Positions 34,680 to 44,245 of a stretch of DNA of 64,000 bases are shown here, piece after piece. Origin of the DNA: Rhodobiaceae bacterium (GTDB lineage Bacteria > Pseudomonadota > Alphaproteobacteria > Rhizobiales > Aestuariivirgaceae); contig VFJY01000050.1 in assembly GCA_009885825.1 (NCBI GenBank), positions 1 through 64,000 of the forward strand, read 5' to 3'. Position numbers and translations under genes: made by a program. The notes beneath the pieces were generated by a model that saw only the letters and a list, made by a program, of their open reading frames with translations, was not told the origin of the DNA and searched no databases. Each line of letters opens with the position of its first letter. Position 1 is the stretch's first letter.

Positions 34680-35246
34680 ATGCATGCTGAGGCGATGGAT
34701 GGAGGTTCGGAAGTGGCCGTGTTGCAGACGATGAGGCTGACGCTCAGCCCTTGCCGCCCGGGTGACTGCGCTGACTTCATGGACCTTGAACGTGATCCGG
34801 AGGTCATGCGCTTTCTCAACGGCGGACACCCCATCGACCATGCGCAGAGCTACCCGGACGCGACGTTTCTCATGCCCAGAGGAACAGAGACCGACGTTTG
34901 GACGGCGCGCCGGACAGCTAACGGAGCGTTCGTCGGGTGGTTCTGCTTATCGCCGGAGAGTGAGAAGGTGGCCGAACTCGGATATCGCCTGCGCCGGTTG
35001 GATTGGGGTCAGGGCTTGGCCTCGGAAGGGGCTTCTGCCCTGATCAACTGGGGGTTCAGAAACTGTGGGTATGACAAGATCTTTGCCTGCACCATGGCGG
35101 TGAACCACGCATCACGCCGTGTACTCGAGAAGATCGGTCTGAACTACGCCCGCACGGTCTACGTCGACTGGCCCGATCGCTTTCCGGGCGTTGAGGAGGG
35201 CGAAGTTCAGTACGAGTTGATGCACTCGGGATGGGACGGCGGCTAA
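34680..35246 (+). CDS. GNAT family N-acetyltransferase (RimJ/RimL type)
   Basis: A 188-residue acetyltransferase with the pattern RLTLSPCRPGDCADFMDLERDPEVMRFL near the N-terminus, the acetyl-CoA loop LRRLDWGQGLASEG, and NHASRRVLEKIGLNY near the end. These features are typical of small-molecule or protein N-acetyltransferases. It is divergent from plsY with 52 bases between the starts. The substrate is unknown. Confidence 0.82.
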   Translation: MHAEAMDGGSEVAVLQTMRLTLSPCRPGDCADFMDLERDPEVMRFLNGGHPIDHAQSYPDATFLMPRGTETDVWTARRTANGAFVGWFCLSPESEKVAELGYRLRRLDWGQGLASEGASALINWGFRNCGYDKIFACTMAVNHASRRVLEKIGLNYARTVYVDWPDRFPGVEEGEVQYELMHSGWDGG

Positions 35247-35410
35247 CTGCCCTTCCAAGCCTTCACGGTAGCCGGGGATAATTCTTTCACATCGTGCACT
35301 ACCGAAATATTGTAAGCCTCGACAGCAAGATTTCCTCCATGCTCAGGAGCATAAGTTCCGCCTCACCGCCACGCATTAGAACGGAACGACTTTTGATTGA
35401 CCCAGAATCC

Positions 35411-35431
35411 CCCTCCCCCTTGTAGGGAGGG
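35411..35431. terminator. Possible terminator hairpin
   Basis: CCCTCCC and GGGAGGG are separated by seven bases, with ATTTT a few bases later. It lies in the 221-base gap between the converging acetyltransferase and dehalogenase genes. The poor T-tract leaves open that it is only a fragment of a repeat element. Confidence 0.4.
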
Positions 35432-35467
35432 AGAAATTTTGGTGATTCCATTTAGCGTCTTCGCACC

Positions 35468-36181
35468 CTAAACCAGCCCCGCCAATTCGCTCAGCGACTC
35501 AATCCGCGCCGCAGCCTTCCCCGGAAGCCGGTCGTCCTGCCCGCCGCTGCGCGCCAGCCTGACAACTTGAAACCCGAATTGCGCCGCCGCCTGTGCGTCC
35601 CAGCTGTTGGCAGAAACAAAACAAATGGAAGGCGCATCCTGGATTTGCATTTTCTGCATGGCGTGGCGGTAAACCCGGCGGCTTGGCTTGTAGATGCCAA
35701 CATCTTCAACTGATAAAACCATATCAATGGCCTTGTCCAATCCAGCCGCCCTCACCGCGCTGTCCAGCATGGAAGGACTGCCGTTTGAGAGAATAGCCGT
35801 GCGTTTGCTTCGGGCCTTCAAGGCAGTCAATGCATCAAGAACATCGGGATAGGCGTCAAGCTTCAGATACAAGGTCATCAACTCATCGCGCAGGCCCGAC
35901 TCATTTATCCCAAGAGCCTCCAGCGCAAAATCCAGGGCATCGCCCGTCACATGCCAGAAATCCGCATGGGTTCCCATCAGGCTGCGCAGCCAGGTATATT
36001 CCAATTGCTTCTGCCGCCAGAGCTTCGACAGGTCGGCGGCTTTGTCGCCCAACTCCGCCGCCAGCCTTGAAACTGGGGATCCCACATCAAACAGCGTGCC
36101 ATAGGCATCAAAAACACAGGCCCGCACGCCTTCAAGTTTTGCCACAGCCACTTCTCCAGTTCGTGTTTTGCCCCTATACAT
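35468..36181 (-). CDS. Haloacid dehalogenase type II
   Basis: A HAD-superfamily hydrolase of about 237 residues that would convert 2-haloalkanoates to hydroxy acids. Motif I is FDAYGTLFD with nucleophile D25 and motif II is SNGSP. The conserved lysine is in YKPSRRVY and the last motif is VSANSWDA, which all match L-2-haloacid dehalogenases closely. The start is unsure: ATG 36181 is chosen, and GTG codons further in are possible. The nitrile hydratase operon starts 24 bases away on the other strand, so promoters must overlap. Confidence 0.87.
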   Translation of the reverse strand: MYRGKTRTGEVAVAKLEGVRACVFDAYGTLFDVGSPVSRLAAELGDKAADLSKLWRQKQLEYTWLRSLMGTHADFWHVTGDALDFALEALGINESGLRDELMTLYLKLDAYPDVLDALTALKARSKRTAILSNGSPSMLDSAVRAAGLDKAIDMVLSVEDVGIYKPSRRVYRHAMQKMQIQDAPSICFVSANSWDAQAAAQFGFQVVRLARSGGQDDRLPGKAAARIESLSELAGLV

Positions 36182-36205
36182 GGTCATAGCAAAAAGGAAA
36201 CCCAT

Positions 36206-36814
36206 ATGCCACACGACGGGCACGATCATGAACATGAGAATTCGGAGCTTTCGCCCATAGCTTTGCGCGTCAAAGCCCTTGAATCACTGCTGGTGGAAAA
36301 GGGCTACGTCGACCCGGCAGCGCTCGACGTTTTGATCGATACCTATGAAACAAAAATTGGCCCGCGCAATGGCGCAAAAGTCGTGGCCAAGGCCTGGACT
36401 GACCCAGCATTTGCGGACTGGCTCAAAAAAGACGCAACTGCCGCGATTGAAAGCGTGGGTTATTCGGGCCGCCAGGGCGAGCACATGGTGGCCGTGTTCA
36501 ACACACCTGAAATTCATAACATGGTGGTTTGCACCCTGTGCTCCTGCTACCCGTGGCCGGTGCTGGGCCTGCCGCCTGTGTGGTACAAATCCCCGCCCTA
36601 TCGCTCGCGCGCCGTGATTGACCCGCGCAGCGTGCTTGCCGAGTTTGGCATGACACTGGCTGAAACAACCAAAGTCAGCGTGTGGGATTCAACCGCCGAA
36701 ATCCGCTATCTTGTCATTCCCATGCGGCCCGCCAATACCGAAGGCATGAGCGAGGAACAGCTCGCAGCCATCGTCAACCGCGACTCGATGATTGGCACGA
36801 GGCTGGCTGGATGA
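36206..36814 (+). CDS. nthA: Nitrile hydratase alpha subunit, cobalt type
   Basis: The catalytic subunit of nitrile hydratase, which hydrates nitriles to amides. The metal-binding claw is C109-T-L-C112-S-C114; Thr at the second position marks the cobalt class, whereas iron enzymes have Ser. The 202-residue length is typical. The N-terminus is His-rich (HDGHDHEHE), which may help metal capture. The stop overlaps the first beta-subunit start (ATGA). The operon continues with a second beta gene and an accessory gene, all overlapping. Confidence 0.94.
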   Translation: MPHDGHDHEHENSELSPIALRVKALESLLVEKGYVDPAALDVLIDTYETKIGPRNGAKVVAKAWTDPAFADWLKKDATAAIESVGYSGRQGEHMVAVFNTPEIHNMVVCTLCSCYPWPVLGLPPVWYKSPPYRSRAVIDPRSVLAEFGMTLAETTKVSVWDSTAEIRYLVIPMRPANTEGMSEEQLAAIVNRDSMIGTRLAG

Positions 36815-37431
36815 ACGGCCCCCAAGACCTTGGCGGCATGATGGGCTTTGGCGCAATTGCGCCAGAAGCGAATGAACCTTTATTCCATGCGCCTTGGGAA
36901 AAACGCGCCCTTGCGCTATCGCTCGCCATGGGCGCCACAAGGCAATGGAGCATCGACACATCCCGCCATGCCCGCGAAAAAATTCCCCACCACCAGTATT
37001 GGTCGCTGAGCTATTATGAAATCTGGATCGAAGGCCTGCTGCGGCTCATGAACGAACGCAACATGCTTGATGGCCCACCCAAAACTTTGCCGCGCCTTGA
37101 GGCGCAGAATGTGGCCCCGGTCCTGGCAAAAGGCAGCGCCTGCAATCGCGAAGTATCTTCTCCTCCGCTCTTCAATATCGGCGACCGCGTGAGGGTGCGA
37201 AACCTGCAGCCGATGGGCCACACCAGATTGCCGGGTTATCTCAGGGGCAAAACCGGGGAGATCGCTCTCCATCACAAGGCCCATGTATTCCCCGATAGCA
37301 ATGCCCATGGCAGCGGCGAAAATCCGCAGCATCTTTATACCGTCCGCTTTTTTGCGCGCCACGTGTTCGGTAAAAACGCCGATGATTTTCTGCAGGCCGA
37401 TCTCTTCGAACCCTATCTGGAGGCCCCATGA
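36811..37431 (+). CDS. nthB: Nitrile hydratase beta subunit, first copy
   Basis: A 206-residue beta subunit. The N-terminal arm [14 protein letters not shown] wraps the alpha subunit in known structures. The C-terminal SH3-like domain has [26 protein letters not shown] and [23 protein letters not shown]. It overlaps nthA upstream and the second beta copy downstream by ATGA. Both copies look complete, so either could pair with the single alpha subunit. Confidence 0.92.
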   Translation: MNGPQDLGGMMGFGAIAPEANEPLFHAPWEKRALALSLAMGATRQWSIDTSRHAREKIPHHQYWSLSYYEIWIEGLLRLMNERNMLDGPPKTLPRLEAQNVAPVLAKGSACNREVSSPPLFNIGDRVRVRNLQPMGHTRLPGYLRGKTGEIALHHKAHVFPDSNAHGSGENPQHLYTVRFFARHVFGKNADDFLQADLFEPYLEAP

Positions 37432-38030
37432 ACGGTGCCCATGATCTCGGCGGCCAGATGGGCTTCGGCCCCATTGATGCGCCCGCAACCGAGCCTGTGT
37501 TTCATGAAAATTGGGAAGCCCGCATGGCCGCCCTCTCAATGACGGTTGCCGGAGGCTGGACCATTGATGAAGACAGATCGGCTTGCGAATCCATGCACCC
37601 CGCGAAATATCTCAGGACGAGCTACTACGAGCATTGGCTGCACGGCATGGAATCCTTGCTGCAAAAATACACGCCGGATAGTTCCAGCCCAACGCGCCCG
37701 CAAGATGTCTGGGCGGCGGTAACTGCGCGCGGCAGTTACATCCGCCAAGTGCCGAATGCCGCAGCCTTCGCAATAGGTCAAAAAATTCGCGTAAAAATCA
37801 TGAACCCCGAAACCCACACGAGGGCACCCCGTTATGTTCGTGGGCACGTAGGTGAAGTAGCACGCATAAACGGCGCCCATGTATTTCCCGATTCAAATGT
37901 CCTGGGCCTCGGTGAAAATCCACAATGGCTCTACACCGTGCGCTTCACGGCAAATGAGCTTTGGGGCAACACTGCAAGCGATGCAATCCACGCCGACCTC
38001 TGGGAGCCCTATCTTGAACCCGCCAGCTGA
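37428..38030 (+). CDS. Nitrile hydratase beta subunit, second copy
   Basis: A second full-length beta subunit of 200 residues, beginning [14 protein letters not shown] and ending with the same SH3-like domain (FAIGQKIRVKIMNPETHTRAPRYVRG, HVFPDSNVLGLGENPQWLYTVRF). It is clearly homologous to, but diverged from, the preceding copy across its whole length. This is therefore an old duplication and not a split gene like the alpha/beta subunits of thiocyanate hydrolase. It may form an alternative heterodimer or an alpha-beta-beta' complex. Confidence 0.88.
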   Translation: MNGAHDLGGQMGFGPIDAPATEPVFHENWEARMAALSMTVAGGWTIDEDRSACESMHPAKYLRTSYYEHWLHGMESLLQKYTPDSSSPTRPQDVWAAVTARGSYIRQVPNAAAFAIGQKIRVKIMNPETHTRAPRYVRGHVGEVARINGAHVFPDSNVLGLGENPQWLYTVRFTANELWGNTASDAIHADLWEPYLEPAS

Positions 38031-38313
38031 AGAACCCGTCTTCAATGAACCGTGGGAAGCGCAAGCTTTTGCCATGGTCGTAAAGCTGCATGAGGGCGGC
38101 GCTTTCACTTGGAATGAATGGGCTGACATTCTGGGCGCTGAAATCAAATCCTCCGATGCGCCCTATTGTGAACACTGGCTCGCAGCGTTGGAAAAAATCG
38201 TCGAGGCTAAAGGCCTGATATCCCGGATGGAGAGGCTGTCACGCGTTGACGCCTGGGACCGTGCCGCCCAGGCAACGCCGCATGGCCAGCCCATCGAACT
38301 CACCCGATCGTAG
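38014..38313 (+). CDS. Nitrile hydratase accessory (activator) protein
   Basis: A protein of about 99 residues similar to the P14K/NHase activator family, which delivers cobalt and matures the alpha subunit. It matches the N-terminal half of beta subunits (EEPVFNEPWEAQAFAMVVKLHEGGAFTWNEWADILGAEI, in pattern). I chose TTG at 38014 because GGGAG lies seven bases upstream; an ATG at 37981 inside the second beta gene is the alternative. It overlaps the beta gene by 17 bases and converges on ccdA with a 14-base overlap. Confidence 0.82.
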   Translation: MNPPAEEPVFNEPWEAQAFAMVVKLHEGGAFTWNEWADILGAEIKSSDAPYCEHWLAALEKIVEAKGLISRMERLSRVDAWDRAAQATPHGQPIELTRS

Positions 38314-39040
38314 CCAGCCACGGAAACTGCTCAAGCAGCCAGTAGGACATTGTCTGCATGGAACCCGTGAGAAACGCCACGCCTGTAATCACCAGCAACA
38401 CGCCCATGACCCGTTCCACCTTGCCCAGATGAAGTCTGAAATGCCCCAGAAACTTCAGGAATGTTCCGATGCCAGCAGCCGCGAACAGAAATGGAATGCC
38501 AAGGCCGAACGAATAAACCGCAAGCAGTCCAGCACCTTTTGTCACATCCTGCTGGCTGGCTGCGATGGAAAGTATGGCAGCCAGAACGGGCCCGATGCAG
38601 GGTGTCCAGCCAAAGGCGAAGGCCAGTCCGATTCCATAGGCGCCTAACAAGCCGGCAGGTTCGGAATGATGGTGATACCGCGCTTCGCGGCCCAGGATGG
38701 CCAGCTTGAACACACCCAGAAAATTCAGGCCTGTCAAAATGATGAAGACGCCGGCGATCTGCGACAGCAGCATCAAATGGGTTTGCAACAGTCCAGCCAG
38801 CGCCGAAGCGGTTGCTCCCAATGCCACAAATATTGTCGAAAATCCCAGCACAAACATCAAGGCGACCAGCACCGCGCGTCTCTGCGTAATGCCGGATTCA
38901 ATTTCAGGATCAGACAGCTCGTCAAGCGATGCCCCCGTGATGAAGCACAGATAGGGCGGCACCAGCGGCAAAACGCAAGGGCTCAAAAAGCTGATGACAC
39001 CGGCAAGCAGTGCGGCCTGAACTGAAACAGTGATATCCAT
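38300..39040 (-). CDS. ccdA: Cytochrome c biogenesis protein CcdA
   Basis: A 246-residue inner-membrane thiol-disulfide carrier with six membrane segments. The two redox cysteines lie in SPCVLPLVPPYL and GWTPCIGPVL, as expected for the CcdA family. It passes electrons from thioredoxin to periplasmic partners for cytochrome c maturation. It is transcribed alone, tail to tail with the nitrile hydratase operon. Confidence 0.93.
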   Translation of the reverse strand: MDITVSVQAALLAGVISFLSPCVLPLVPPYLCFITGASLDELSDPEIESGITQRRAVLVALMFVLGFSTIFVALGATASALAGLLQTHLMLLSQIAGVFIILTGLNFLGVFKLAILGREARYHHHSEPAGLLGAYGIGLAFAFGWTPCIGPVLAAILSIAASQQDVTKGAGLLAVYSFGLGIPFLFAAAGIGTFLKFLGHFRLHLGKVERVMGVLLVITGVAFLTGSMQTMSYWLLEQFPWLATIG

Positions 39041-39076
39041 GAAGCTTACCTGACAGGATAGCGCGTAAAGTGCAAC

Positions 39077-39991
39077 TCACGCATTCTTGAACATTCCGAT
39101 TAACCGCCCGTCAATGGCCGCCAGACCCACCGCGATCAGCCCCATGCCCGCGAAGTGCTTCAATTCCAGATACTCGCCCAAAAACAGGAAGCCGAGAAGC
39201 ACGGCGCTCACCGGAATCAGGAAAGTGACCAGAAGCAGGTTGGTGGCGCCCGCTGTCGAAAGAATGCGAAAGAATATCAGATAGGCCAAAGCCGTGGCGA
39301 GCAACGCCAGCCCAAATATTGCGCCCCATGTGGCAAGGCCCGGCATCGGCAACGCCCACAGATGATCAATCAGCAGCGCAAACGGCATGATCATGATGGT
39401 CGAGGCCGTGAGTTGACCCGTGGCGGTGGCAAGCGGCGTCACGCCAAGTCTCTTGAAGCGCCGTCCAAAAACGCCGGAAAGCCCATAGAAAAGCGAAGCC
39501 GCGAGAATGGCCACCTGCGCCCACGCATGGGTTCCTAATCCGCCAAGCGCCGCAGGTCCGATCATCACCGCGGCCCCCACAAAACCGATCCCCACGCCAA
39601 TTAGTTTGTTGATCGTCATCCTTTCATCGCTGGTAAAGAAATGGGCTGCCAGCACGGCAAAAAGCGGTGTGGTCGCGTTGAGAATGGAAGCAAGCCCGCT
39701 TGGGATCTGTGTCTGTCCCCAAACAATGAGTGTTTGCGGTATGACATTGTTCATCAGGCCCATGCCAAAAAACGCCAACCAGATATTTCTGTCGAATGGC
39801 AGCGCCTGCCGCATCACCCGCAGCACGAAATTCAGGGCAAGTGCGGCAATGCCAACCCGCAGCAACATGATAGTGAGCGGCGGCAATTCCCTGACGGCAA
39901 CACCGATGAAAAAATATGAACCGCCCCACAGAATCGAAAGCCCCAGCAAGAGTCCCCATTCCGTCGGATTCATCGCCCTCTGCTGCGTCAT
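39077..39991 (-). CDS. EamA/DMT superfamily exporter
   Basis: A 304-residue inner-membrane protein with ten predicted segments in two EamA repeats (ILWGGSYFFIGVAVRELPPL begins the first; GVFGRRFKRLGVTPLATATG begins the second). Such proteins export metabolites or amino acids. I chose the ATG at 39991 because an AGGGAG site lies eight bases upstream; the frame extends nine codons more. No substrate can be inferred. Confidence 0.88.
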   Translation of the reverse strand: MTQQRAMNPTEWGLLLGLSILWGGSYFFIGVAVRELPPLTIMLLRVGIAALALNFVLRVMRQALPFDRNIWLAFFGMGLMNNVIPQTLIVWGQTQIPSGLASILNATTPLFAVLAAHFFTSDERMTINKLIGVGIGFVGAAVMIGPAALGGLGTHAWAQVAILAASLFYGLSGVFGRRFKRLGVTPLATATGQLTASTIMIMPFALLIDHLWALPMPGLATWGAIFGLALLATALAYLIFFRILSTAGATNLLLVTFLIPVSAVLLGFLFLGEYLELKHFAGMGLIAVGLAAIDGRLIGMFKNA

Positions 39992-40066
39992 GTCCGAATC
40001 TCCCTGAGTATCCGGCATGCTTACACTGGCCAGCGGTTCCTGCCACCCGATTTCAGATCGTGATGG

Positions 40067-40990
40067 TTATTGACCGAAGAATCGCCATTCGATGCGGTGG
40101 CGGTAAACCTCGCCGGGGCGGAGAACCGCACTCGGAAAGTTTGAATGATTTGGCGCATCGGGATAGTTCTGCGGCTCTATCGCGATGGAATTATGCTGTG
40201 CCAATGGGCCATATTTTCCCGGCATTGAACTATTGAAATGATCGGCCGTGTAAAACTGCATGCCCGGCTCAGTTGTATAGACAGTCATCTTCCGGCCTGA
40301 AACGGGATCCCGCATGGTAAGTCCATGGCGCAACTTACCGCGCTCTCCCCCAAGACAAAAACACGCATCATAGGCTTCGCCCACAACGCGAAGCTTGCGG
40401 AAATCAAAATGGGTGCCGGTAACATCCCTGATCTCGCCGGTTGGCAGCTTTGCGCCATGCAAAGGCAAATAGTGATCGGCTGGCATTTCAACTTCCTGCG
40501 CCAGTCCGGAACCACCGCCAGCCAAATTCCAATAGGCGTGATTGGTGAGGTTGATCACGGTGGGCCTGGTCGTCGCGGCCTCTAAATCCAGCGACAGGAC
40601 ATTGTCGGTCAATTGATAGGTAGCGCTTGCGTCCATGGCGCCCGGATAACCCTGGTCGCCGTCGGGTGAACTCAAAGTAAAGCGCACGCCATTTGGAATT
40701 TCGCTGGCATTCCAAACCGTATTGCAAAAATTCTGCAGGCCCCCATGCAGCTGATCCGGCCCCACGTTGGCCACGAGCCTGACCTCAGCTCCATCCAGCA
40801 TGAATTTTGCATCCGTGATGCGCCCCGCATAGCGTCCGGTAACCGACCCGGTATAGGCATCGCTTGCGAGCGCATCGGCATCGCTTCCCGGCCCCACCAC
40901 AACATCAACGTCACCCACAAACAACGCAACAATCTTCGCTCCCAGCGGAGAAAACCTCGCACGCAATGTTTTTGATTTGAGTTCCAGCAT
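40067..40990 (-). CDS. galM: Aldose 1-epimerase
   Basis: A 307-residue mutarotase with the GalM fold. Visible motifs are SVTGRYAGRI near residue 50, the catalytic histidine in NLTNHAYWNL, and the late IEPQNYPDAPNHSNFPSAVLRPGE with the base glutamate region. It interconverts sugar anomers in the cytoplasm. Its ATG overlaps the stop of the dehydratase gene (TGATG), so it serves the same pathway, probably pentose oxidation. Confidence 0.93.
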   Translation of the reverse strand: MLELKSKTLRARFSPLGAKIVALFVGDVDVVVGPGSDADALASDAYTGSVTGRYAGRITDAKFMLDGAEVRLVANVGPDQLHGGLQNFCNTVWNASEIPNGVRFTLSSPDGDQGYPGAMDASATYQLTDNVLSLDLEAATTRPTVINLTNHAYWNLAGGGSGLAQEVEMPADHYLPLHGAKLPTGEIRDVTGTHFDFRKLRVVGEAYDACFCLGGERGKLRHGLTMRDPVSGRKMTVYTTEPGMQFYTADHFNSSMPGKYGPLAQHNSIAIEPQNYPDAPNHSNFPSAVLRPGEVYRHRIEWRFFGQ

Positions 40991-42789
40991 CAGTGATTAT
41001 CGCGGGGAATGCCCTTGGTCTTGGCAATGCGTTGGAATTTCACAGCACCCTTCATCACCATGCCCTGCGCCAGCTGATCCGTATTGGCGCGGAATATTTC
41101 CTGCCACGGCGTCTGGCTTTCCGGGACTTTGTAGCCACCAGCCGCTGCCAAAGCCTCACGGCGCTTGGCCAATTCCGCTTCGGGCACCAGCATGTTCATC
41201 GCGCCCTTGGCCACATCGACACGAACCCGGTCACCATTTTTCAGTATGGCCAAGCCACCGCCCGCCGCAGCTTCAGGTGACGCGTTCAAGATCGACGGCG
41301 AGCCGGAAGTTCCCGATTGCCTGCCATCGCCAACACAGGGCAATGAACGAATGCCTCTCTCGAGCAGCTTCGTTGGCGCCCGCATGTTCACAACTTCCGC
41401 CGCACCCGGATAGCCCAAGGGGCCCGTGCCCCGCATGAACAGAATCGTATTCTCATCAATTGCAAGTTTGGGATCATCAATATGGGTGTGATAATCTTCC
41501 GGCCCGTCAAACACGATCGCCTTTGCTTCAAATGCGTTCGGGTCTTTGGGATTTGAAAGATAGCGCGTGCGGAACTCCTCGGAAATCACCGATGTCTTCA
41601 TGATGGCGCTGTCAAACAGATTGCCCGAAAACATCTTGAAGCCGGCGTTTGCCATCAAAGGCTTGGCATACTCCTTGATCACCGCGCGGTCCCAGGAGAA
41701 TTTGCCCTTGCAGTTTTCACCCATCGTCTTGCCATTGGCGGTTATCGCATCTTCGTGAATGCGCCCTGCTGCAATAAGCTCGGCGACAACGGCTGGAACA
41801 CCGCCGGCCCGGTGATAATCCTCGCCCAGATATTCGCCAGCTGGCTGCAAGTTCACCAACAATGGAACATCAAGCCCATGCGTTTCCCAATCCTTCACTT
41901 CGAGTTCAACTCCGATGTGGCGGGCGATTGCGTTCAAATGATTGGGACAGTTGGTCGATCCCCCGATTGCGGAGTTAACAGCAATGGCGTTTTCAAAGGC
42001 CCTGCGGGTCAAAATCTTTGACGGCGTCAAATCCTCATGCACCATTTCAACGATGCGAAGGCCCGTGGCGTAAGCCATTTGCCCCCGTTCACGGTAAGGC
42101 GCGGGGATTGCCGCATTGCCCGGAAGCGTCATGCCAAGCGCTTCGGCAAGCGAGTTCATGGAAGTGGCCGTTCCCATGGTATTGCAGAAGCCGGTGGAAG
42201 GGGCCGATGTTGCAACAAGCTCTACAAAGCCTTCATAGTCCAGTTCTCCCGTTGCCAGCTTTTCCCGCGCCATCCACACAATGGTGCCAGATCCCGTACG
42301 CTGACCCTGGTACCATCCGTTGAGCATCGGCCCCGATGACAGGGCAATCGCCGGAATATCAACAGTTGCTGCCGCCATCAAACAGGCAGGCGTGGTCTTG
42401 TCGCAGCCAATAGTCAGCACCACGCCATCGAGCGGATAGCCATAAAGCACTTCAACAAGCGAGAGATAGGCGAGGTTCCGGTCAAGCGAGGCAGTTGGCC
42501 GCTTTCCCGTTTCCTGAATGGGATGCACGGGAAATTCAAGCGGAATGCCGCCAGATGCAATAATCCCGTCCCGCACCCGTTTCACCAGATCAACATGCGC
42601 GCGGTTGCATGGACTGAGATCAGAGCCGGTTTGCGCGATGCCGATGATCGGCTTGCCGCCTTGCAGCTCTCCCCGCGTCAATCCGTAATTGAGATAGCGT
42701 TCAAGATAGAGCGCCGTCATGTCCGCGTTGTTTGGATTGTCAAACCAGTTCTGGGAGCGGTATTTCAGTTTCTTGGGTTCTTTGGACAT
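40990..42789 (-). CDS. IlvD/Edd family sugar-acid dehydratase (arabinonate/xylonate type)
   Basis: A 599-residue iron-sulfur dehydratase. Cluster cysteines are likely in [21 protein letters not shown] and [11 protein letters not shown]. Length and the [26 protein letters not shown] stretch (in pattern) resemble pentonate dehydratases such as those for L-arabinonate and D-xylonate, and differ from biosynthetic IlvD. It would turn a pentonate or hexonate into its 2-keto-3-deoxy acid. The coupled galM supports oxidative sugar breakdown. I chose the ATG at 42789 with GAGG upstream. Confidence 0.85.
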   Translation of the reverse strand: MSKEPKKLKYRSQNWFDNPNNADMTALYLERYLNYGLTRGELQGGKPIIGIAQTGSDLSPCNRAHVDLVKRVRDGIIASGGIPLEFPVHPIQETGKRPTASLDRNLAYLSLVEVLYGYPLDGVVLTIGCDKTTPACLMAAATVDIPAIALSSGPMLNGWYQGQRTGSGTIVWMAREKLATGELDYEGFVELVATSAPSTGFCNTMGTATSMNSLAEALGMTLPGNAAIPAPYRERGQMAYATGLRIVEMVHEDLTPSKILTRRAFENAIAVNSAIGGSTNCPNHLNAIARHIGVELEVKDWETHGLDVPLLVNLQPAGEYLGEDYHRAGGVPAVVAELIAAGRIHEDAITANGKTMGENCKGKFSWDRAVIKEYAKPLMANAGFKMFSGNLFDSAIMKTSVISEEFRTRYLSNPKDPNAFEAKAIVFDGPEDYHTHIDDPKLAIDENTILFMRGTGPLGYPGAAEVVNMRAPTKLLERGIRSLPCVGDGRQSGTSGSPSILNASPEAAAGGGLAILKNGDRVRVDVAKGAMNMLVPEAELAKRREALAAAGGYKVPESQTPWQEIFRANTDQLAQGMVMKGAVKFQRIAKTKGIPRDNH

Positions 42790-42807
42790 GGGAAGCCTCA
42801 TTGTGTT

Positions 42808-42818
42808 TTGTCATACAA
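42808..42818. promoter_or_regulatory. Candidate FadR/FCD-type operator
   Basis: TTGTCATACAA is a perfect palindrome (TTGT-N3-ACAA) matching the TNGTNNNACNA consensus of FadR-subfamily GntR regulators. It lies 18 bases upstream of the dehydratase start and about 95 bases from the divergent preT start. A GntR/FCD protein, encoded elsewhere or at 2129, may repress the dehydratase-galM unit. Confidence 0.55.
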
Positions 42819-42912
42819 TAGAGCGGTTACAGCCAAGCGTCTACACCAACACAAAATTTGACCATTTGAACAAATTCTGTCATCTTGCGCAAATCTTCAG
42901 GGAGGAAGTGCG

Positions 42913-44235
42913 ATGGCAGCGAAGGCTAATGGAATTGCCGCAAAGCGCTTGACGAACGCTGAGTATGCCCAAAACTTCACCGACCTTCATCCCCCGCTCA
43001 CTGACCATGAAGCGCTCGTCGAAGCAGATCGCTGCTATTTCTGCCACGACGCCCCTTGCATGGCCGCCTGTCCCACGTCCATTAATATCCCCATGTTCAT
43101 TCGGCAGATTTCGACGGGGCTGCCGAAGAATGCTGCCAAGACGATTTTCGATCAGAATATCCTGGGCGGCATGTGCGCCAGGGTCTGTCCCACTGAAACC
43201 CTGTGTGAAGAAGTCTGCGTGCGCGAAGTGGCCGAGGGAAAGCCCGTCAAAATCGGCATGCTGCAACGCTACGCCACCGATGAATTGATGGCGGAGAAGA
43301 AACATCCCTACAATCGCGCCAAACCAACCGGCAAAAAAGTTGCTGTGCTTGGCGGCGGTCCAGCGGGCCTGGCCTGTGCCCACAGGCTTTCCATGCGCGG
43401 CCATGATGTGACAATCTTTGAAGCCCGCAAAAAAGCTGGTGGCCTCAATGAATATGGCATTGCAGCTTACAAGACGGTCGATGATTTTGCCGCCCAGGAA
43501 GTTCAGTTTATCTTGTCCATTGGCGGCATCACCATAAAAACCGGAAAAGCTCCGAAACTTCCAGACTTGCAGAAGAACTTTGACTCCGTATTTCTGGGTT
43601 TCGGGCTGCAAGGCGTAAATGCCCTCGGCGCCAAGAATGAGGATGCTGATGGCGTTGAAGATGCGGTCCATTACATCGCCGAACTGCGCCAGGCCAAAGA
43701 TGTGAGCAAGCTTCCAGTGGGCCGCCGCGTTCTGGTCATCGGCGGCGGCATGACAGCCATAGACATAGCGATCCAGTCAAAGCTTCTAGGCGCTGAAGAT
43801 GTAACAGTTCTTTACCGCCGTGGCGCTGAACACATGAAGGCTTCCGCCTATGAGCAGGAGCTTGCCCAAACCAAGGGTGTAAAAATAAAGCACTGGGTGC
43901 AGCCACGGAAAGTTTTGACCAAAGGTAAAACGGCCATCGGCCTGAAATGCGACTATACGAAAATGGACAAGGGCAAGCTTGTGCCCACCGGTGAAACCCT
44001 TGAAATCCCCGCTGACATGATTTTCAAGGCTATCGGACAAACCGCTATCAATGTAACCGGCGGTGCGCTCGCCCTGATCGATGGCCGCATCAAGATCGAC
44101 GCCGAAAAGCGCACCAGCGTCAACGGCATCTGGGCTGGCGGCGATTGCGCCGCTGGTGGCAAGGACCTCACCGTTGCCGCCGTTGATGATGGCCGCAGAG
44201 CCGCCGAATCCATTCATGTCTATTTGATGAGCTGA
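42913..44235 (+). CDS. preT: NAD-dependent dihydropyrimidine dehydrogenase subunit PreT
   Basis: A 440-residue electron-transfer subunit that takes electrons from NADH through FAD and iron-sulfur clusters to PreA. The N-terminal part holds two cluster motifs (CYFCHDAPCMAACP and CARVCPTETLCEEVC). The FAD site is GGGPAGLACAHRL and the nucleotide site is GGGMTAIDIA. It has a GGGAGG ribosome site. Together with PreA it reduces uracil and thymine in the first step of reductive pyrimidine breakdown; hydantoinase and ureidopropionase genes are not in this window. Confidence 0.93.
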   Translation: MAAKANGIAAKRLTNAEYAQNFTDLHPPLTDHEALVEADRCYFCHDAPCMAACPTSINIPMFIRQISTGLPKNAAKTIFDQNILGGMCARVCPTETLCEEVCVREVAEGKPVKIGMLQRYATDELMAEKKHPYNRAKPTGKKVAVLGGGPAGLACAHRLSMRGHDVTIFEARKKAGGLNEYGIAAYKTVDDFAAQEVQFILSIGGITIKTGKAPKLPDLQKNFDSVFLGFGLQGVNALGAKNEDADGVEDAVHYIAELRQAKDVSKLPVGRRVLVIGGGMTAIDIAIQSKLLGAEDVTVLYRRGAEHMKASAYEQELAQTKGVKIKHWVQPRKVLTKGKTAIGLKCDYTKMDKGKLVPTGETLEIPADMIFKAIGQTAINVTGGALALIDGRIKIDAEKRTSVNGIWAGGDCAAGGKDLTVAAVDDGRRAAESIHVYLMS

Positions 44236-44245
44236 GGAGAACCCC

